This document shows, piece by piece, positions 1 through 12,468 of a DNA stretch of 64,000 nt (the stretch's first letter is position 1; each line of letters begins with the position of its first letter). The notes below the pieces were generated by a model. The model had not been told where the DNA came from and made no database searches. It saw only the letters and a list, made by a program, of their open reading frames with translations. The stretch is from Enoplolaimus lenunculus (taxonomy: Eukaryota > Nematoda > Enoplea > Enoplida > Thoracostomopsidae), in assembly GCA_030248215.1 (NCBI GenBank), contig JASANG010000998.1, positions 1 through 64,000 on the forward strand, written 5' to 3'. The translations under genes and the position numbers were made by a program.

Positions 1-112
1 TAGTTTTTACCGTTTTACTTATGTGTAGTGCACATCTTAAACTAGAGAGTATGAAAATTAAAAAATCGTTGTTCTGAATTTCATTGTATACTTGTTAGCG
101 TTACGCTGTCAG

Positions 113-3100
113 ATAGAGCTTGAAATGTTTAATTCAGAATATACGTGGACTTCAAATGACGTTGCCTATTGGATATCGAATACCGTTGGTTTACCGCGGT
201 ATGGGGACATTATGAAGCAGCAAAATATTAGTGGACGTTATATTCCAAGGTAATTTTGTAAACGTCAAACTTCACTGTTATTCAGTTCTTTTTTCAGTAA
301 AATGCTCCGTAATATTTAAACTATGGTGTAATGACACCACAAATTTAGTTTTATCTGCTTCATTTGTAGAATCGAATAACGTGCTAACCAAAAATTTTAG
401 CATGTGTAACAGATGTTATTATTCCTAAATTAGTTTAGATAATAACCTTTCTAACTGTTTATTATTTGGCTATCCGTGCTAATAGTACATTGCTTTAGTT
501 TGATGTTTTCGAGCTAAAGTTTCGATCAGAATCAAGTGCTCAATTCTCACGGACAGACGCTTCTGTTTGCGTGTACATCGTGTGCATTTGTGTCTGCGTT
601 TGGCCCCAAATGTTCTTTGTATAAGAATTCGTAACATGTATTTCATATAAAATACATAGGTTTTAAATGAAATAGCCTGGTATTGCGTGCGTCCATGGTT
701 GGTAAGCGGTGTGTGCATTTGCTTGTGCATGCGCCTGCCACCGCGTACGTGTGTGGGTGCAGATATTTCTGGCCATAACTGATACAATAACATGTTGAAT
801 GTAATCGCTTCTGTGTGGATACGCAATAATAGTATTTGGTCTTTTCGATTTTTAGATTAGCAAGCCAAAATACAAGCTTTATGGTGACGACGTTAAAGGT
901 ATTGAATCCTGCTCACCGAAAGAAACTGCAAGTTCGCTCTATGGATTTAGTGCTTTTTGGTTTTCAGGGTAATTGCGCTTATTATGTTTTACTAAATTGT
1001 TTTCGTAACAAGGGCTTACAGACTCACGTTAGTAACAGATAAATAAATTTTCAGATTTAAGTTGTAAAAAAATGTTTGTCTTCAAATTACATCAATCGGT
1101 TAAATACATATAAAATTGTACTCCAGTTGTGTGAGAATTTGGTTTAATATGAATGGCGCCCAAATTGTATTTATAATTCCAGTTGGTGATGCTTGTCTTC
1201 TTGTTTTAGAAACGTACTCATATTGGAAAGATGTAATGCTCGCAACCCTAATTTTGTGCTCAGTCATTGGTTATTGGTTTTTGTTACGTCAAAAGCGTTT
1301 AGCTGAAATAGAAGTCCGGAAATTGGCTGCAAAAATGGAAGATCTGGCCAGGGCAGAGAATGAATTGAAGCAGTAAGAGATAAATAAGAATTATAGACTT
1401 TGTGTTTTCTTTTTCGTCGCTAAAGTCTTACAGTGCGCACGGTTTTCTTGTCTTATAACTATGTATATACGTAGATTTCTAATCTGTCTCTAAGTACACA
1501 AACTGTTGTGGAATAGCAAAACGTGACACGGTTACGAAACCACGTGCTGTGTAGGTTAGATGTGTGAAAAATTAATTCGATTTTTACATAGTTGAAAGTT
1601 CTTATTAAATTTGTAGGCCCATGTAAAGATCTGGGGCGGAACGTTTTTCTGTGGCACTAGTATAGAATATTCTTAAGCTTTAGACCAATGGTTTGCTTGG
1701 CGTGCTTAGGCTTAGGCTAAGGCATGGGGATATGCTCATTCTTACTCTTAGGCTTAGGCTTAGGATAATGCTTATAATACTGTTCCGACCCTGTTCTTTA
1801 CAGTGGCCTATTTGTAGAAATGGTTAAACTAGAAGTAAGTGCTTGAGCACCTTTATGATACTGAGATCTAATGCCTAGTTTTAAATATTTTGAAACAGAA
1901 TGGGTAGTGGTCGTGGAAAAATGCTGCATTCAGAATCGGTGGAGTCGATGGAAGCTTCTACAGCAGAAGTTAACAGGGTAGGTAACAACCAAAAATGTTA
2001 CTAAGGTTACATTTTTATTCTCATTTGCGGAGTTAGCTATGTGGCTTAATGCTACTAGGGTACAGCAAGAAGTCTCCTGTGGCTCCATTAGATTTTTTGA
2101 CGTAATTTTGACGATTTCGAAGTCGTTTTTAATCAGTCTGTGTACTGTTATTTATTTTGAAACATTGCAATAATTGTACATTTTGTTTCTATAGCACACG
2201 TTACGTACTGTGCTCCGTGGTTTACAAATTACATCTGGTTCATGTTTATTAGTATTTGTTTATAGCTGAAAGAACGTTTAGAGGCAGCGTATCAGCAGCT
2301 TGAAATCCAAGGCTCATGTACAGTTCCCGTTGCGTTGCAGCCTTTGTTGCGTCAGTGTTTTGAAGTAGAAGTCGAATCACTTGAACGACAGAAAAAAGAA
2401 AGTTTCCGTGAAATGCTGCTTGCTAGAGAAATGGTATAAGAATATTTGTTCTACTTGTTTATTACGGTGCAGCCAGATACCGGGCTCCGCCAAAAAATCG
2501 ACATCCGCTTCCGGTATTTTACAATGCCGGAAAAACAGAACTCGGTGCTAAACTATTACTTATTGTCAAAATCACAATATTCCACATTGATTTTAATTCA
2601 AAGTGACGAATTATATAAGCATACTAGGAAACACATTTAATATCAAAAAACCTTGGGAACAAAGTTATTGTAATTTTTAGAAAATTGTACTAAATTAGGG
2701 TGATCAAAGTCAGGATCCGTATATTGTATCTAGCTCCGACACTTTTTGGTATCCGGGTAAACCTACTGTTTATGATGGTCAACAGCGCAATGTAATATGA
2801 TTTAGCAGTACTAACTATATGTATGATAGAGTAAACATGACAGCAGTCGACATTATGTTGAGATAGAATAGGTCTTGGTAGCGTTAACTTTAAGCAATAA
2901 TGAGTGAAACATTTATCATGAGGTAAGCAAATTCATTGCGATATTTGAAGACATGTTTGACATTCTCAGACACATAATATGCCTGGAGCAGCAAAGGAGC
3001 TAAGCTAATTTTTTGGTTACTAATGAAAATTTTGTGGTTCTGACTATCTTCTCTTCAAAAAATTTGCAGTTCACTGTTAGTTTGTTGTGTGTTTAGGTGG

Positions 3101-6100
3101 AAAAATTAAAAAAGAAACAGACTACAATACTTGGTCAGTGGCGCTCCAGTCACGGAACATCAAGCGAAGATATAGATTTGCGTATGACACAGTTAAAGTG
3201 AGTGAAGAATATCTATTGGAAGCCGTCATTTTTGTTTGTTGCTTTATGCAGCATCCACTTTACTATTTTCACTTTGGCGCCGAAAATTTCTGTCGTTGGG
3301 GTTAACGACTGGCAAATTTTAAAATTGCAACTCATTGACCCAACCTTACAGTAAATTTCGCTGTTAACTTCACCCTAACACGTGTCAAAATTTCGTGTGA
3401 CACGTGTTAAAGTGGGTTTAACAGATTGACAGACACTCAAAACGTAAATACATACACGGTATAAACACTGTGTGTCTTCCGTGTGTTAAATTTAGACATA
3501 CATACAATCTCAGGTTAACGACTATGTTGCTAATAATTGTATTTATCTAGAACCAACTGCAATTTAATTCAGTAATTAAATCCTTAATTAAGCATATTCT
3601 ACACACATATTATTTTTATGCAGTGTAGATATGTGGATACCAGGGTTCCAACGGAATTCCGATTCCGGCTAAAATTTCGAAAAACATTTGGGTTCCGATT
3701 CCGACTCGCTTCTATGCCGATGCCGGAATTCCGATTTTTCGGTTATGAGTTTTTAAGCTGATTGAACATTTTTTCCTATTTTTTCGTTTGTTTGCATATC
3801 TGTTTTAGTTAGTAAGTATTCTCAGTAGCACAGTGAATTATTTCGCGGATTGTCAAAATGAGACTGCAATTGAAAACTTTAAGCTCTACCTTTAAACGAA
3901 TGACAAAATCTAAACTTAAAACTCTACTTCATAGCGACAAGCAGTGATGTTAGCACCACTAGTTTTCAAATACAGCTCGATATTTGGTTCAACAGTATCC
4001 TTACTGTACTGAAAACGACGGTCCATTGAATTGGTTAATTTTCAAAAATCGGGTTTCTTTTATTTATGATTTCATAAGACTTCATATTTAAAGTTATTAA
4101 ATGCTCAAAATGCTTAACTGCATTTAAACTTAAAGCCAAGTTGTTCCTGGACAGGCTGCTCTTAGAATTGCCAGGCCTCCATTAATATCATAATTTTACA
4201 GGTTAGTAGATCGCTAATACAGGCAGCTATACAAGCAATGTTTACTGAAACTGTAAACAATACAGAACAACATACTGCAACAAAAATTCAAAAGTCATAC
4301 ACTTTAGTTTTTGATATAAATACTAAACTTAAATTCCGATTCCGGTTCCGATAAAAATATTTGATTCCGATTCCGCTCCTCACAAAATTTACTTCCGATT
4401 TGAACCCTGGTGGATACATACAGATGGTAGCAAAAGGAAATAAGTTAACGCGGAAGTTGCATTAAGTTTGTACATTAAGCAGTTCTAGCGGCATGATTTG
4501 ATATTTGTTGTAGTTTCGTTTATAACTCGTGCACTGTTCGTTTGATATAGTAAACGCGTTGCATATCTCACTGCTTTGTCTATTTAAAATGTAAATTTAA
4601 GAGCAAAAATTATGCGAACTACGAAAGGTCGGGAACAGTGTCATTTACGATGGGGTCAAATAGAAACTTTATGTGGGTTCTCAATTTTGCACCGACAACC
4701 AGCGACTTTGACAACAACACAAACGGCTGATAAAGGTACATTAGTGGCACCGCGTGGCCTGCGTGCAATTGGTGTTCAATGTATTGTAATAGTTGCGCTA
4801 TACTCGGCGCGCAGCCAGAAGCCGCAGTGCGTCAGTGTGGAGCTCAGCGTGTTTTGTTGAATTATTTCTAAAAGAGATCTTTTGAAATCATTGAACCTTG
4901 TACCAAGAGCGTTGTGAATACAGAGAAAACCTCGTGCTACGAAAATATGCGGAAAATGACTTAATGCAAAGCTTTTGTGGGATCCGGTCCAGATATGCTA
5001 ATTTATGTATCTAAGGAGTTTATATTATATTTTATTAATCATTACTCAGGCAGCGACTGGATTTTACCGACTTCGGTATAATATCTGGCAAAAATCGATA
5101 TCTGTAACCGGCTCTGGTATCCGGAATAAATATAATGGACACAGGATACGGTTACAATTCGAACATAACTGCTTTTTTCAAGCGAAAGTATTCAACATTG
5201 TGTTGCAATTGCATTTCGGAGCAAGTCAATAACTGTGTTTCACTAAACATGTATGTACTTTTGGTCGACACAAATGCTTCAAAAGCTGCAGAAATTTCGA
5301 TGCCATACCTAAATAACATTCGGTTCTCAAAAAATGACTATCCAGCTCCAATTCCGCAATCTCGGTAAAGTAAAATCCTGTCGCACCCTGTTTTCACTAA
5401 CATTAGTGCTTTTACTAACTCTTAGTTTAGTTCGCGTAACAGTTGGATAGTCTGCTTGCTTTTATTACTAAGTTTGTGGTCAGTGAAGCAAGCAGAAAAA
5501 TTATATAAAGGTTTCATTTGCAAATTTCCATAATTTTTATGATGTTAGCTCGTTTCAATCCGAATACACTACGCTGTTATTACAGGTTGACAAACAGCTC
5601 ACTGTTAATAATGTAAGTATGGGTATGCCGGGTGTGTGTATTGCTACAGCTTTGTGCATGTGTGTGATAATGTTTTCTGCGTGTATGTCGTAATATATTG
5701 GGCGACCCAACTTTGAAAACCTTTATTTTAAAAAAATGACGGAAGCCCTTTAAAAAGGTAAAACACTGTAAAGTGCAAAGCATACTGAATATGGCAATGG
5801 TGGTATAGTGCTTGATATAGGGAGTTAATACATAAATGCATCTGATTTCCTGCTCGACTATGCATATTTGGCTGAACACAACGAAGTGCTTTAGCTGTAG
5901 GTGAAACCTTGAAATTTGTATTTTAAACGCTAACAACCTGTGAAATTTGGTGCGCTACCTCAGCTGCCAGAAATGTATACACTTAAAATTTTGTTTGTGG
6001 CCATTACAGCGTTGGCGAGGACTGCCTTTTAAAAATTAGGTGTTATCATTTTATTTTAGTTTAGTTTTAATTTCATAGCGATTTAGATTGCGTATTGCAG

Positions 6101-8710
6101 TTTGGATTAACAGTTTTGTAGTGTTTGTGTATTTTAACGGTTTATTTTATGGTGGTTTAAACTTGGTTTATCATGATGTTTCTATATAGTTTAGTTAGGC
6201 GAGGTGAAATCGGAAGTAATTTTAACCTATGTGTTTAAGTTAACGTTAAGTTCCACTGGAAGGCGTCGTTTATTTTTAGCTGCTACAGTAACGTAAAAAT
6301 ACGCAGATCCAGAAAGGAATAAATTTTAAGACCAATTTATATTTTTATAAGATATAATTATGTCAGTTAATAAACCTCGCGTAGTTCAATTTTATACGCA
6401 ATGTGATGTTTTGAGTATTAATTGTGCTGGAAATATTATGCTTCTACGCTGAACGCAACCGAATACCGGAAAATTCCGCAGCCGCAGTCGAATATCTAAT
6501 GCACATTTCAACGGAAATTAAAATTTAATCACTCTAATTTAGCATACTTGCTGTAATTTGTTGTAATTTTTATTTTACAATGGTTCTGGTATTTCGAGCA
6601 AAACTTACTGCGAATACTTTTCAGCGATAAATATCAAGCAATGTACCGGAACTGGATACAGATGTTGATTTTTAACACAGCTGTTACCATAGATAATGAT
6701 ATAGTTAAAGTTTAGTATTTACCATTTTGAATTTTAGACTCAGACTCGAAATTGTCAGTTGGCATGACAAGCAATAACTACGACCAGCCGCCGACGTATG
6801 CTTCTATACAGCCTCCAACAGGTAATTTTTAATAATGATTGATTGCGTGATTAAGAGATAGATATTGCATCAATTAGTGCTTCAATGTTTGAGGGGTCAC
6901 TGTGTCCAGAAAATCACATCAGTTTAGGCTGATATGGCGAGTATATAAGAACAGCTTTTACTTTACTTTTTGCTCTACTTTTTACTTTACGTGCTGCGCT
7001 TGTAAATAAGTAATGAAGTGTTGCTTGAGTTGTTTCTACCAGCAAGTTTTAGTAATAATCAGTTGTGTGAAATTTGCATTTTTCGATACATCCGTAGCTG
7101 CTTATTATCTTCATTTATATATCATCTTTTGTTAATATAAATAGGCGATGCGCTTGTTCGAAGCATTCAACATTCAAAATCGTTTGGATCGGATATTACA
7201 GGTAGAAGATAATCTGGTCAAGTCTTGTTGCATACATAACTCGGATTCCATTTATATTCTCTACAGAGCGTATTGAGCAGTTGAATTGTCCACCTGTGTT
7301 GATCAGGGTTTAACCGGAATTAATGTTCAGGTCGGACTTCTTGCAAAGGTCTATTCCTGTTCTTGTTTAGGCATCGAAAAACGCAGAGCAGGAATTTTCA
7401 CGGTTTTGTTCGGAGTGGAGAAGTTAGACAATATAAAGTTACGTCTCGAAACTTACTGATACTCAGCTGTTTTTCACCACTTGTGTTTCGTAATCATTCC
7501 CAGTTTCCACACTCTATTAATAACAGAAGCATCAAGTAAAAATGTGTAGCTATATTACAGTACGAGGTTGCAAAAAACGCCAAAGCTAAAAGTTCCGGCT
7601 CCGGTTTGTAATCATGAAACCGGAGCCGGAACCTGTTAAACCAGCACCGGATCTTAAACTTGAATTTTATGTTCCACATATGACGTAGCTAATTGGTTAT
7701 GACAGACTTTTGGTTGTTCGGCATATGTTTTATTTACGTTTTGTCTTGTGTACCTGTGGTCGCTTTCAAGTTTTAGATACGCGCGATGAAGTTTTATCCG
7801 AGGATGGTTTGGGAACAAACGGCGTATGTGCTGCTCAGGTTGTACCGAAAACAAAAGCAGATTTTGAATCTGCGCCTCACTTTTATTTATCGTAAGTTCT
7901 TTTGATATTACCCCGACATTTGTTCATATCTTACATAGATTCTTTTATACATCGGCATCGCATCCGCCGTTTGTTAAAATTGCTGCTCCGGTGCATCTCT
8001 ACAGTATAGCCAGTATGATAAGCATAAACTCACACTATCAGGCTAGCTAGAATTTCAAATATCTCTATTTCTGTAATATAATTAATCGGGCATGAATAGC
8101 TATCTTCATTTATTTAAACATCGTATATGACGTGTATTTAGTGCTGTTTCGAACGCGACTATCCCGAAGAGTTCGTCGGATCGTAACATAATCACAGGGC
8201 GAATTAGCGCAAATCCTGAAATCAAAGTAATCAAACCACTGAATGACACTGGGGACAGTTTTCCACTGGAGAAGCTTATACCAGCAAATGACTCGCCGAT
8301 GCTCAATTCACCTGCTTATGAAACATATTCTAAATCGGATTACTCACTTTCACATGCGTCTTCTAAGGAAGGCAGTATTGCGTCAGGTGAACACGATTTT
8401 GGTTTAGTACCGCAATCAGTGGTGTAGCCAGGATGTATATAATTTTTTGTAACGTTTTTACGACCCTGCGTAGTGATTGAGAAAATTTTATAGCCTCTAT
8501 GATAGAGCAAGTTATTAGCATGCTTGTGTTGCTAAAGGTGTACATCTGTATCATTTTGCTTCAGAAAAGATTGGTGAATACCGACATCACGTTCATACCT
8601 TTAGCAATACCTATAATTCAGTTGCGTCTCAGTTCTTAGCACTCACAGCACTGCGAACCCCTGAAAATCTTGAATATCATAGAACTGTGACGACTTATAG
8701 AAAAGTATAA
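113..8710 (+). CDS. stim-1: STIM endoplasmic-reticulum calcium sensor, 5' end outside window
   Basis: Single-pass ER protein that senses luminal calcium and opens Orai channels at the plasma membrane. Twelve exons: 113-249, 856-968, 1210-1372, 1899-1977, 2266-2433, 3097-3197, 4602-4735, 6738-6821, 7145-7201, 7777-7891, 8142-8386 and 8565-8710 (stop). All junction phases agree and give 513 residues here. Exons 1-2 encode the SAM domain (YWISNTVGLPRYGD, KKLQVRSMDLVLFG). Exon 3 holds the membrane span (VMLATLILCSVIGYWFLL) and the start of coiled-coil 1. Exons 5-7 cover the Orai-activating SOAR/CAD region (RQCFEVEVESLERQKKES, then LRWGQIETLCGFSIL). The tail is Ser/Thr-rich, has a PPTY motif in exon 8 and ends TTYRKV without a polybasic tract. 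The EF-hand exons must lie to the left of position 1. Coiled-coil 1 is shorter than in vertebrate STIM1. The exact start of the first exon is inferred from a CAG acceptor. Family call is firm. Confidence 0.9.
1616..1808. mobile_element. TA-flanked MITE with TTAGGC-like core (family A, copy 1)
   Basis: Ends are inverted: GGCCCATGTAAAGATC at the left, CTTTACAGTGGCC at the right, with TA on both sides. The centre holds repeated CTTAGG/TTAGGC hexamers. It lies in the STIM intron between the exons ending 1372 and starting 1899. No coding capacity. Two more copies occur at 9420 and 10230. Confidence 0.7.
3641..4409. mobile_element. hAT-like non-autonomous element with perfect 8-base target duplication
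   Basis: Begins CAGGGTTCC and ends GAACCCTG, flanked on both sides by GTGGATAC (3633-3640 and 4410-4417). Both ends carry arrays of TTCCGATTCCGG-type repeats. 769 bp, no transposase seen. Inserted in the STIM intron between the exons ending 3197 and starting 4602. A diverged relative lies at 63161-63525. Confidence 0.8.
5047..5390. mobile_element. hAT-like MITE in the STIM intron
   Basis: Left end CAGGCAGCGACTGGATTTTA and right end reading CAGGGTGCGACAGGATTTTA in reverse complement. Flanks TCATTACT and TTTTCACT agree at six of eight bases, as in an aged 8-base duplication. Internal TACCGA/CCGG repeats. Confidence 0.6.
7590..7631. repeat. perfect 16-base inverted repeat, hairpin
   Basis: GTTCCGGCTCCGGTTT and its exact reverse complement, separated by about nine bases, lie in a STIM intron. 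It looks like a collapsed remnant of the CCGG-rich element families. Confidence 0.6.
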
Positions 8711-8741
8711 AAAACCTTGCAAACTGTAATACTTACGTAAT

Positions 8742-8752
8742 AATAAAATAAA
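8742..8752 (+). terminator. overlapping poly(A) signals of the STIM gene
   Basis: Two overlapping AATAAA hexamers begin 32 and 37 bases after the STIM stop codon. They fit the 3' end of that transcript and support 8565-8710 as the terminal exon. Confidence 0.6.
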
Positions 8753-8827
8753 ATTTCGCGATTCTTTCTACTGTGTCCACAGCTTAGTTTCTTAGTGTCC
8801 TAGCATGTGTTGTGTACAGGTTTTATA

Positions 8828-9036
8828 CACAGCAAAAAACGGTGAGTCAAATTGACTTTCTCCGAAATAGGCTCTACGGGACTATACAAAATGAGTCAAT
8901 TTCGACTCCACCAGAGTCAAATTTGACTCACTTCGTCGCGCGTTTGACTCTGGCGGAGTCGAATTTGACTCAGTTTGTGTAGTCCCGTAGAGCCTATTTC
9001 GGAGGGAGTCAATTTGACTCACCATTTTTTGCAGTG
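8828..9036. mobile_element. mariner-like foldback MITE built of GAGTCAAATTGACTC-type repeats
   Basis: TA-flanked, ends CACAGCAAAAAACGGTGAGTC and, inverted, CACTGCAAAAAATGGTGAGTC. Arms of about 90 bases are nearly perfect inverted copies (both contain CGAAATAGGCTCTACGGGAC). The centre repeats GAGTC/GACTC. 209 bp, no coding capacity. Confidence 0.75.
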
Positions 9037-9419
9037 TAGTCTTTCAGGCATTGAAGAAGGTGTCAACCAACAACCGGTGAAGTCAAAGTCGAAGAACATA
9101 CTAAAAAATATGTTGTTCAAGAAAAAGTGATTGCTGTTTTTAAATAGATATATAAGACAATGCGCCCAGTTACTCAATTTAATACAGTCGTGTTTCCGGT
9201 ACATTTGGGTTAAACGGGTGGAGGTCTATTTTTTTCGTTCCGGCAGCAAATTAATTTCGTGCCCCGGTAAAGTTTGTGCTTTAGGTTCGTGATTTTAGGT
9301 TGCTCAATGTTTTGTTTGCATTTTGGAAATAATTTTTAATCACTGGCTGACCTGAATGAGCCAATTGTCCATATTATTGTCTTCAAATATGCTACAAAAA
9401 ATTACTTCATGGATTATTT

Positions 9420-9615
9420 GGCCGATGTAAAGAACAGGGGCGTAACAGTATTATAAGCATATTTCTAATCCTAACCCTAAGCCTAAACGTAAGAATGAGC
9501 ATATTCCTGATCCTAAGCCTAAGGCTAAGCCAAGCAAAAAAATTCGTCTAAAGCTTAAGCTTAATCTTTTCTAGACCCACAGAAAAAAGTTCCGCCCCTG
9601 ATCTTTACATGGGCC
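9420..9615. mobile_element. TTAGGC-core MITE (family A, copy 2, inverted)
   Basis: Same ends as the copy at 1616 but in the opposite orientation (GGCCGATGTAAAGAACAGGG at the left, TCTTTACATGGGCC at the right). The core reads CCTAAGCCTAA. Confidence 0.7.
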
Positions 9616-10229
9616 GATTAGTTTTACAATAAAGAATAAACGTGTTAAATTGGTAAACAGAAGGAAACAATTTGTATAACATATTTAGACCTAATCGAAG
9701 TATACATAACGTTCCGGTATTTCCGAACTGACATGTGCAACCGGAGGTGAAAAATACTGGAGCTGGTGGTGAGGCGAAATTTGGTAGTAAAATGGTGGTT
9801 AAACATGCATGTTGTTGTTTGGTTTTATGCTAATTTTCTGCGAAAATTTGGAAATTCTGTGTGAAAGTTGAGACAAAATAAGACTAAACTCGCTAAACAG
9901 ATAAATTTTGTAAAATTATGCAAAAATTTTACTACCGAAATTGCCGGAACTTCCGGCAAAAATTCTACCAGCGCCGGAGGCCCATTTTCTGCCGAAGCCA
10001 GACCTCCGGTTGTTCGCTGGATTTCTGGAACAAAAAGAACATAATGTGCAAAATTTAAAAAGGATATTAATAAATTAGTGCATTAATGGTGGACATCGAA
10101 CATCTTGCAATTCCAATGTGGTCCCGTAGCTAAAGAGTGCCGTGGGGTGCTCAGCATCTACCACTGGAAGTATTTTTCGCTTAACTAAAAATTTTCTACC
10201 TTCATGTAAGGCATCCAAAACCTTTGTAC

Positions 10230-10406
10230 GGCCCATGTAGAACAGGACCCGAACGTATTCCAGCGTGACTGTAATTGAGTACGCTTAAGCTTTAGACTAA
10301 TTTTTTGTTCAGGATTATGCTTAGGCTTAGGTATAAGCTCATTCTTTCGCTTAGGCTTAGACGTGCTTTTTTACTACTATTCCGGCCCTGTTTTATACAT
10401 TACCCC
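10230..10406. mobile_element. TTAGGC-core MITE (family A, copy 3)
   Basis: Begins GGCCCATGTAGAACAGG and ends CCGGCCCTGTTTTATACATT. The core again has GCTTAGGCTTAGG. Lies six bases from the next element. Confidence 0.6.
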
Positions 10407-10411
10407 TTGTA

Positions 10412-10787
10412 CTGTAGTGACCCGAAACAGAGGGCGGCTGACATTTCTTTGACCTCTCCATAGGGTACACTCTTGTTATTCGGTTCCGGACTGTTATTTA
10501 CTGTTAACCCGCCCTCCGCCGCCATTTGTTATACCGTATATACGGTATTGCAACTATCCGTTGAATTCAACGTTTAATTGGGTTGTCAATAGCTTGAATG
10601 CACGGTTTTCGGCATGTATATACTTTCAAAACTTAAGTAATCTTTGAAGTTTCGAACTCAACTTTCATACTTGACATTTATGCGGAGTCTATTTAGGGTT
10701 TAGGTACTCTATCCGCTCACGGATTAGGAATACGGACTCTATTGATTGGGACTCAAAATAGGGACCCCCTCTTATTCGGGTCACTAC
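10412..10787. mobile_element. TA-flanked MITE, CTGTAGTGACCCGAA ends (family F, copy 1)
   Basis: Left end CTGTAGTGACCCGAA, right end TTCGGGTCACTACA. The interior carries CCTCTCC..GGGTAC and a series of GGACTCT-type repeats. A related, better preserved copy is at 12469. Confidence 0.65.
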
Positions 10788-11199
10788 ATGACTCTCCAAT
10801 AAAAATTTAACACCTCAGCAACAGCTATCTACAGGACTGCTCCGTCCGGCTCGGGCTCCGGTAGAATTTTTTCGAAAGTTCCGGCAATTTCGGTATATAG
10901 TAAAATTTTGTATAATTGTGCAATATTTATCTGTTTAGCGCGTTTCATTTTACTTTTGCCACAATTTTCAGGAAAGGATTTCCGAAATTACGCAGTAAAT
11001 TAGCGTAAAACCAAACAACATCATATTGCAGATATTGGCTAAAATGAAGTAATTAACCCAAGTTTCGTTGACCTCCGACTCCGGTATTTTTCACGTCCGA
11101 TTGCACCCTGCTGGATCCGCATTTATTTTTGCAGTTTTTTTGCGAAAGTTTTAATCAAACTTGCTTCAGATAATAGAAATTATTGACTCTTCTTACACG

Positions 11200-11345
11200 A
11201 ATATTTTCATTTTCATCTGAGATATACTTCAAGGTACAGAATCCCAAATATATTATCACGTTGGGAGTTGTTTGTCATACCACTCAGAAGAATGTTGACC
11301 CTCCAAACCGATGGGGCTTTCATGTATTGTGGAGATAATAAACAC
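11200..11345. mobile_element. diverged tRNA-related SINE copy
   Basis: Resembles the better copy at 21660-21830 over its length (GAATATTTTC.., CTGAGA.ATACTT.., TACCACTC.., GGGGCT.TCA). The tRNA-like B box is decayed. Confidence 0.4.
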
Positions 11346-11402
11346 ACATATACATGTAAGAATTGGAAAAAATGCTAAACCATTTGCAGGCGCATAGACA
11401 GG

Positions 11403-11955
11403 ATTTCTAGGTGTAACCGGATATCCGTTTCCGGCAAAAATCGGTGTTCATTTCCAATCTGAGTTAGAATTAGGACTTGCAGAACTCAGAATTCTGAGTC
11501 AACAAAACTTACTTTGCTATAATTATTCAACTCACATGGAATCAACTGAGCTCAGAGCGGGAATCAACACGACTCAGAGTGAGTTAATGTTTACTGTTAT
11601 TGACTCAGAAATAACCAACCCTCTATAACTGAGTTGATTTATCAATTCATTGAAATTTGCAGTGTATCCGTTTCCGGTAAAAATCGGCGACCGTTTTGGT
11701 TTCCTTATAGAAAAAACGAAAATTCTCTTATTTTTACATTCAAAATTAGTTTTGAATCACGTATACCTATATCTCCCGCAATTATTCGTTTATACAAAAT
11801 TCATTTTCTTTAAAATTTTTCAAAAATCTGTGTATATATATGCACGTCTCAATCAGAAGAATAAAAACATTTCTAAAACTTCTATACTTCAATATCCCTT
11901 TTCCGTTTCCATTATTTTTAACAAAATCCGTTGCCGTTATTTTTTGCTATCCGTT
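11403..11955. mobile_element. composite: GTAACCGGATATCCG element(s) interrupted by a GAGTC-type insert
   Basis: A hAT-like end (GTAACCGGATATCCGTTTCC, 11406-11448) is followed by a 215-base stretch rich in CTGAGTT/GACTCA that ends TTTGCAGTG-TA, like the foldback element at 8828. A second start of the same hAT-like family follows and runs to TTTACACCCTGC near 11955. Either an insertion, or two independent copies side by side. Confidence 0.5.
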
Positions 11956-12468
11956 TACACCCTGCAACCGGACATTCGTTTACGAAATCAGTTCATTTGC
12001 CCAACGGGATCTGCAGTTCGATTGACAACCGGCGATGAAATAAATTGTTTTAATCAAATACTACAAATCTGAAATGGTGCCAAACCAATGCAGTTATTTG
12101 AGAGTAAGTGGCTAACTCTGCGCAAGCAAAATTGCTAGGTATATGCCGGAACCGGGTTTTATACTTCAATATTCGTTTTCCGTTTTCGTCATTTTGATCG
12201 CTATCGCTTCCGATATTTTTACTACCCGCTTACACCATCCCAATAGTTAAATTCAAACGCACAGAACAATACTTCTGTAAAGCCGTGAAATTTCAGTGCC
12301 GAACTTGCCGCAACTTCCCGTAGAAAGTCTACCCGGAACTGTAGTTGGATTTTACACCGGAGCATAAGGCAGACCCGCGACTATACTCTGATACTAGACA
12401 AAATTTGTCAGTTATTTTTTGCTTATTTCAAGTTCCCACTTTTAGTAGTCATTGCAATATTTAGAATA

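Noticed and set aside
479-826. 115-codon open frame on the minus strand opposite a STIM intron
   Set aside because: Composition is that of the AT-rich intron; no recognisable domain, and the plus-strand gene structure explains the region.
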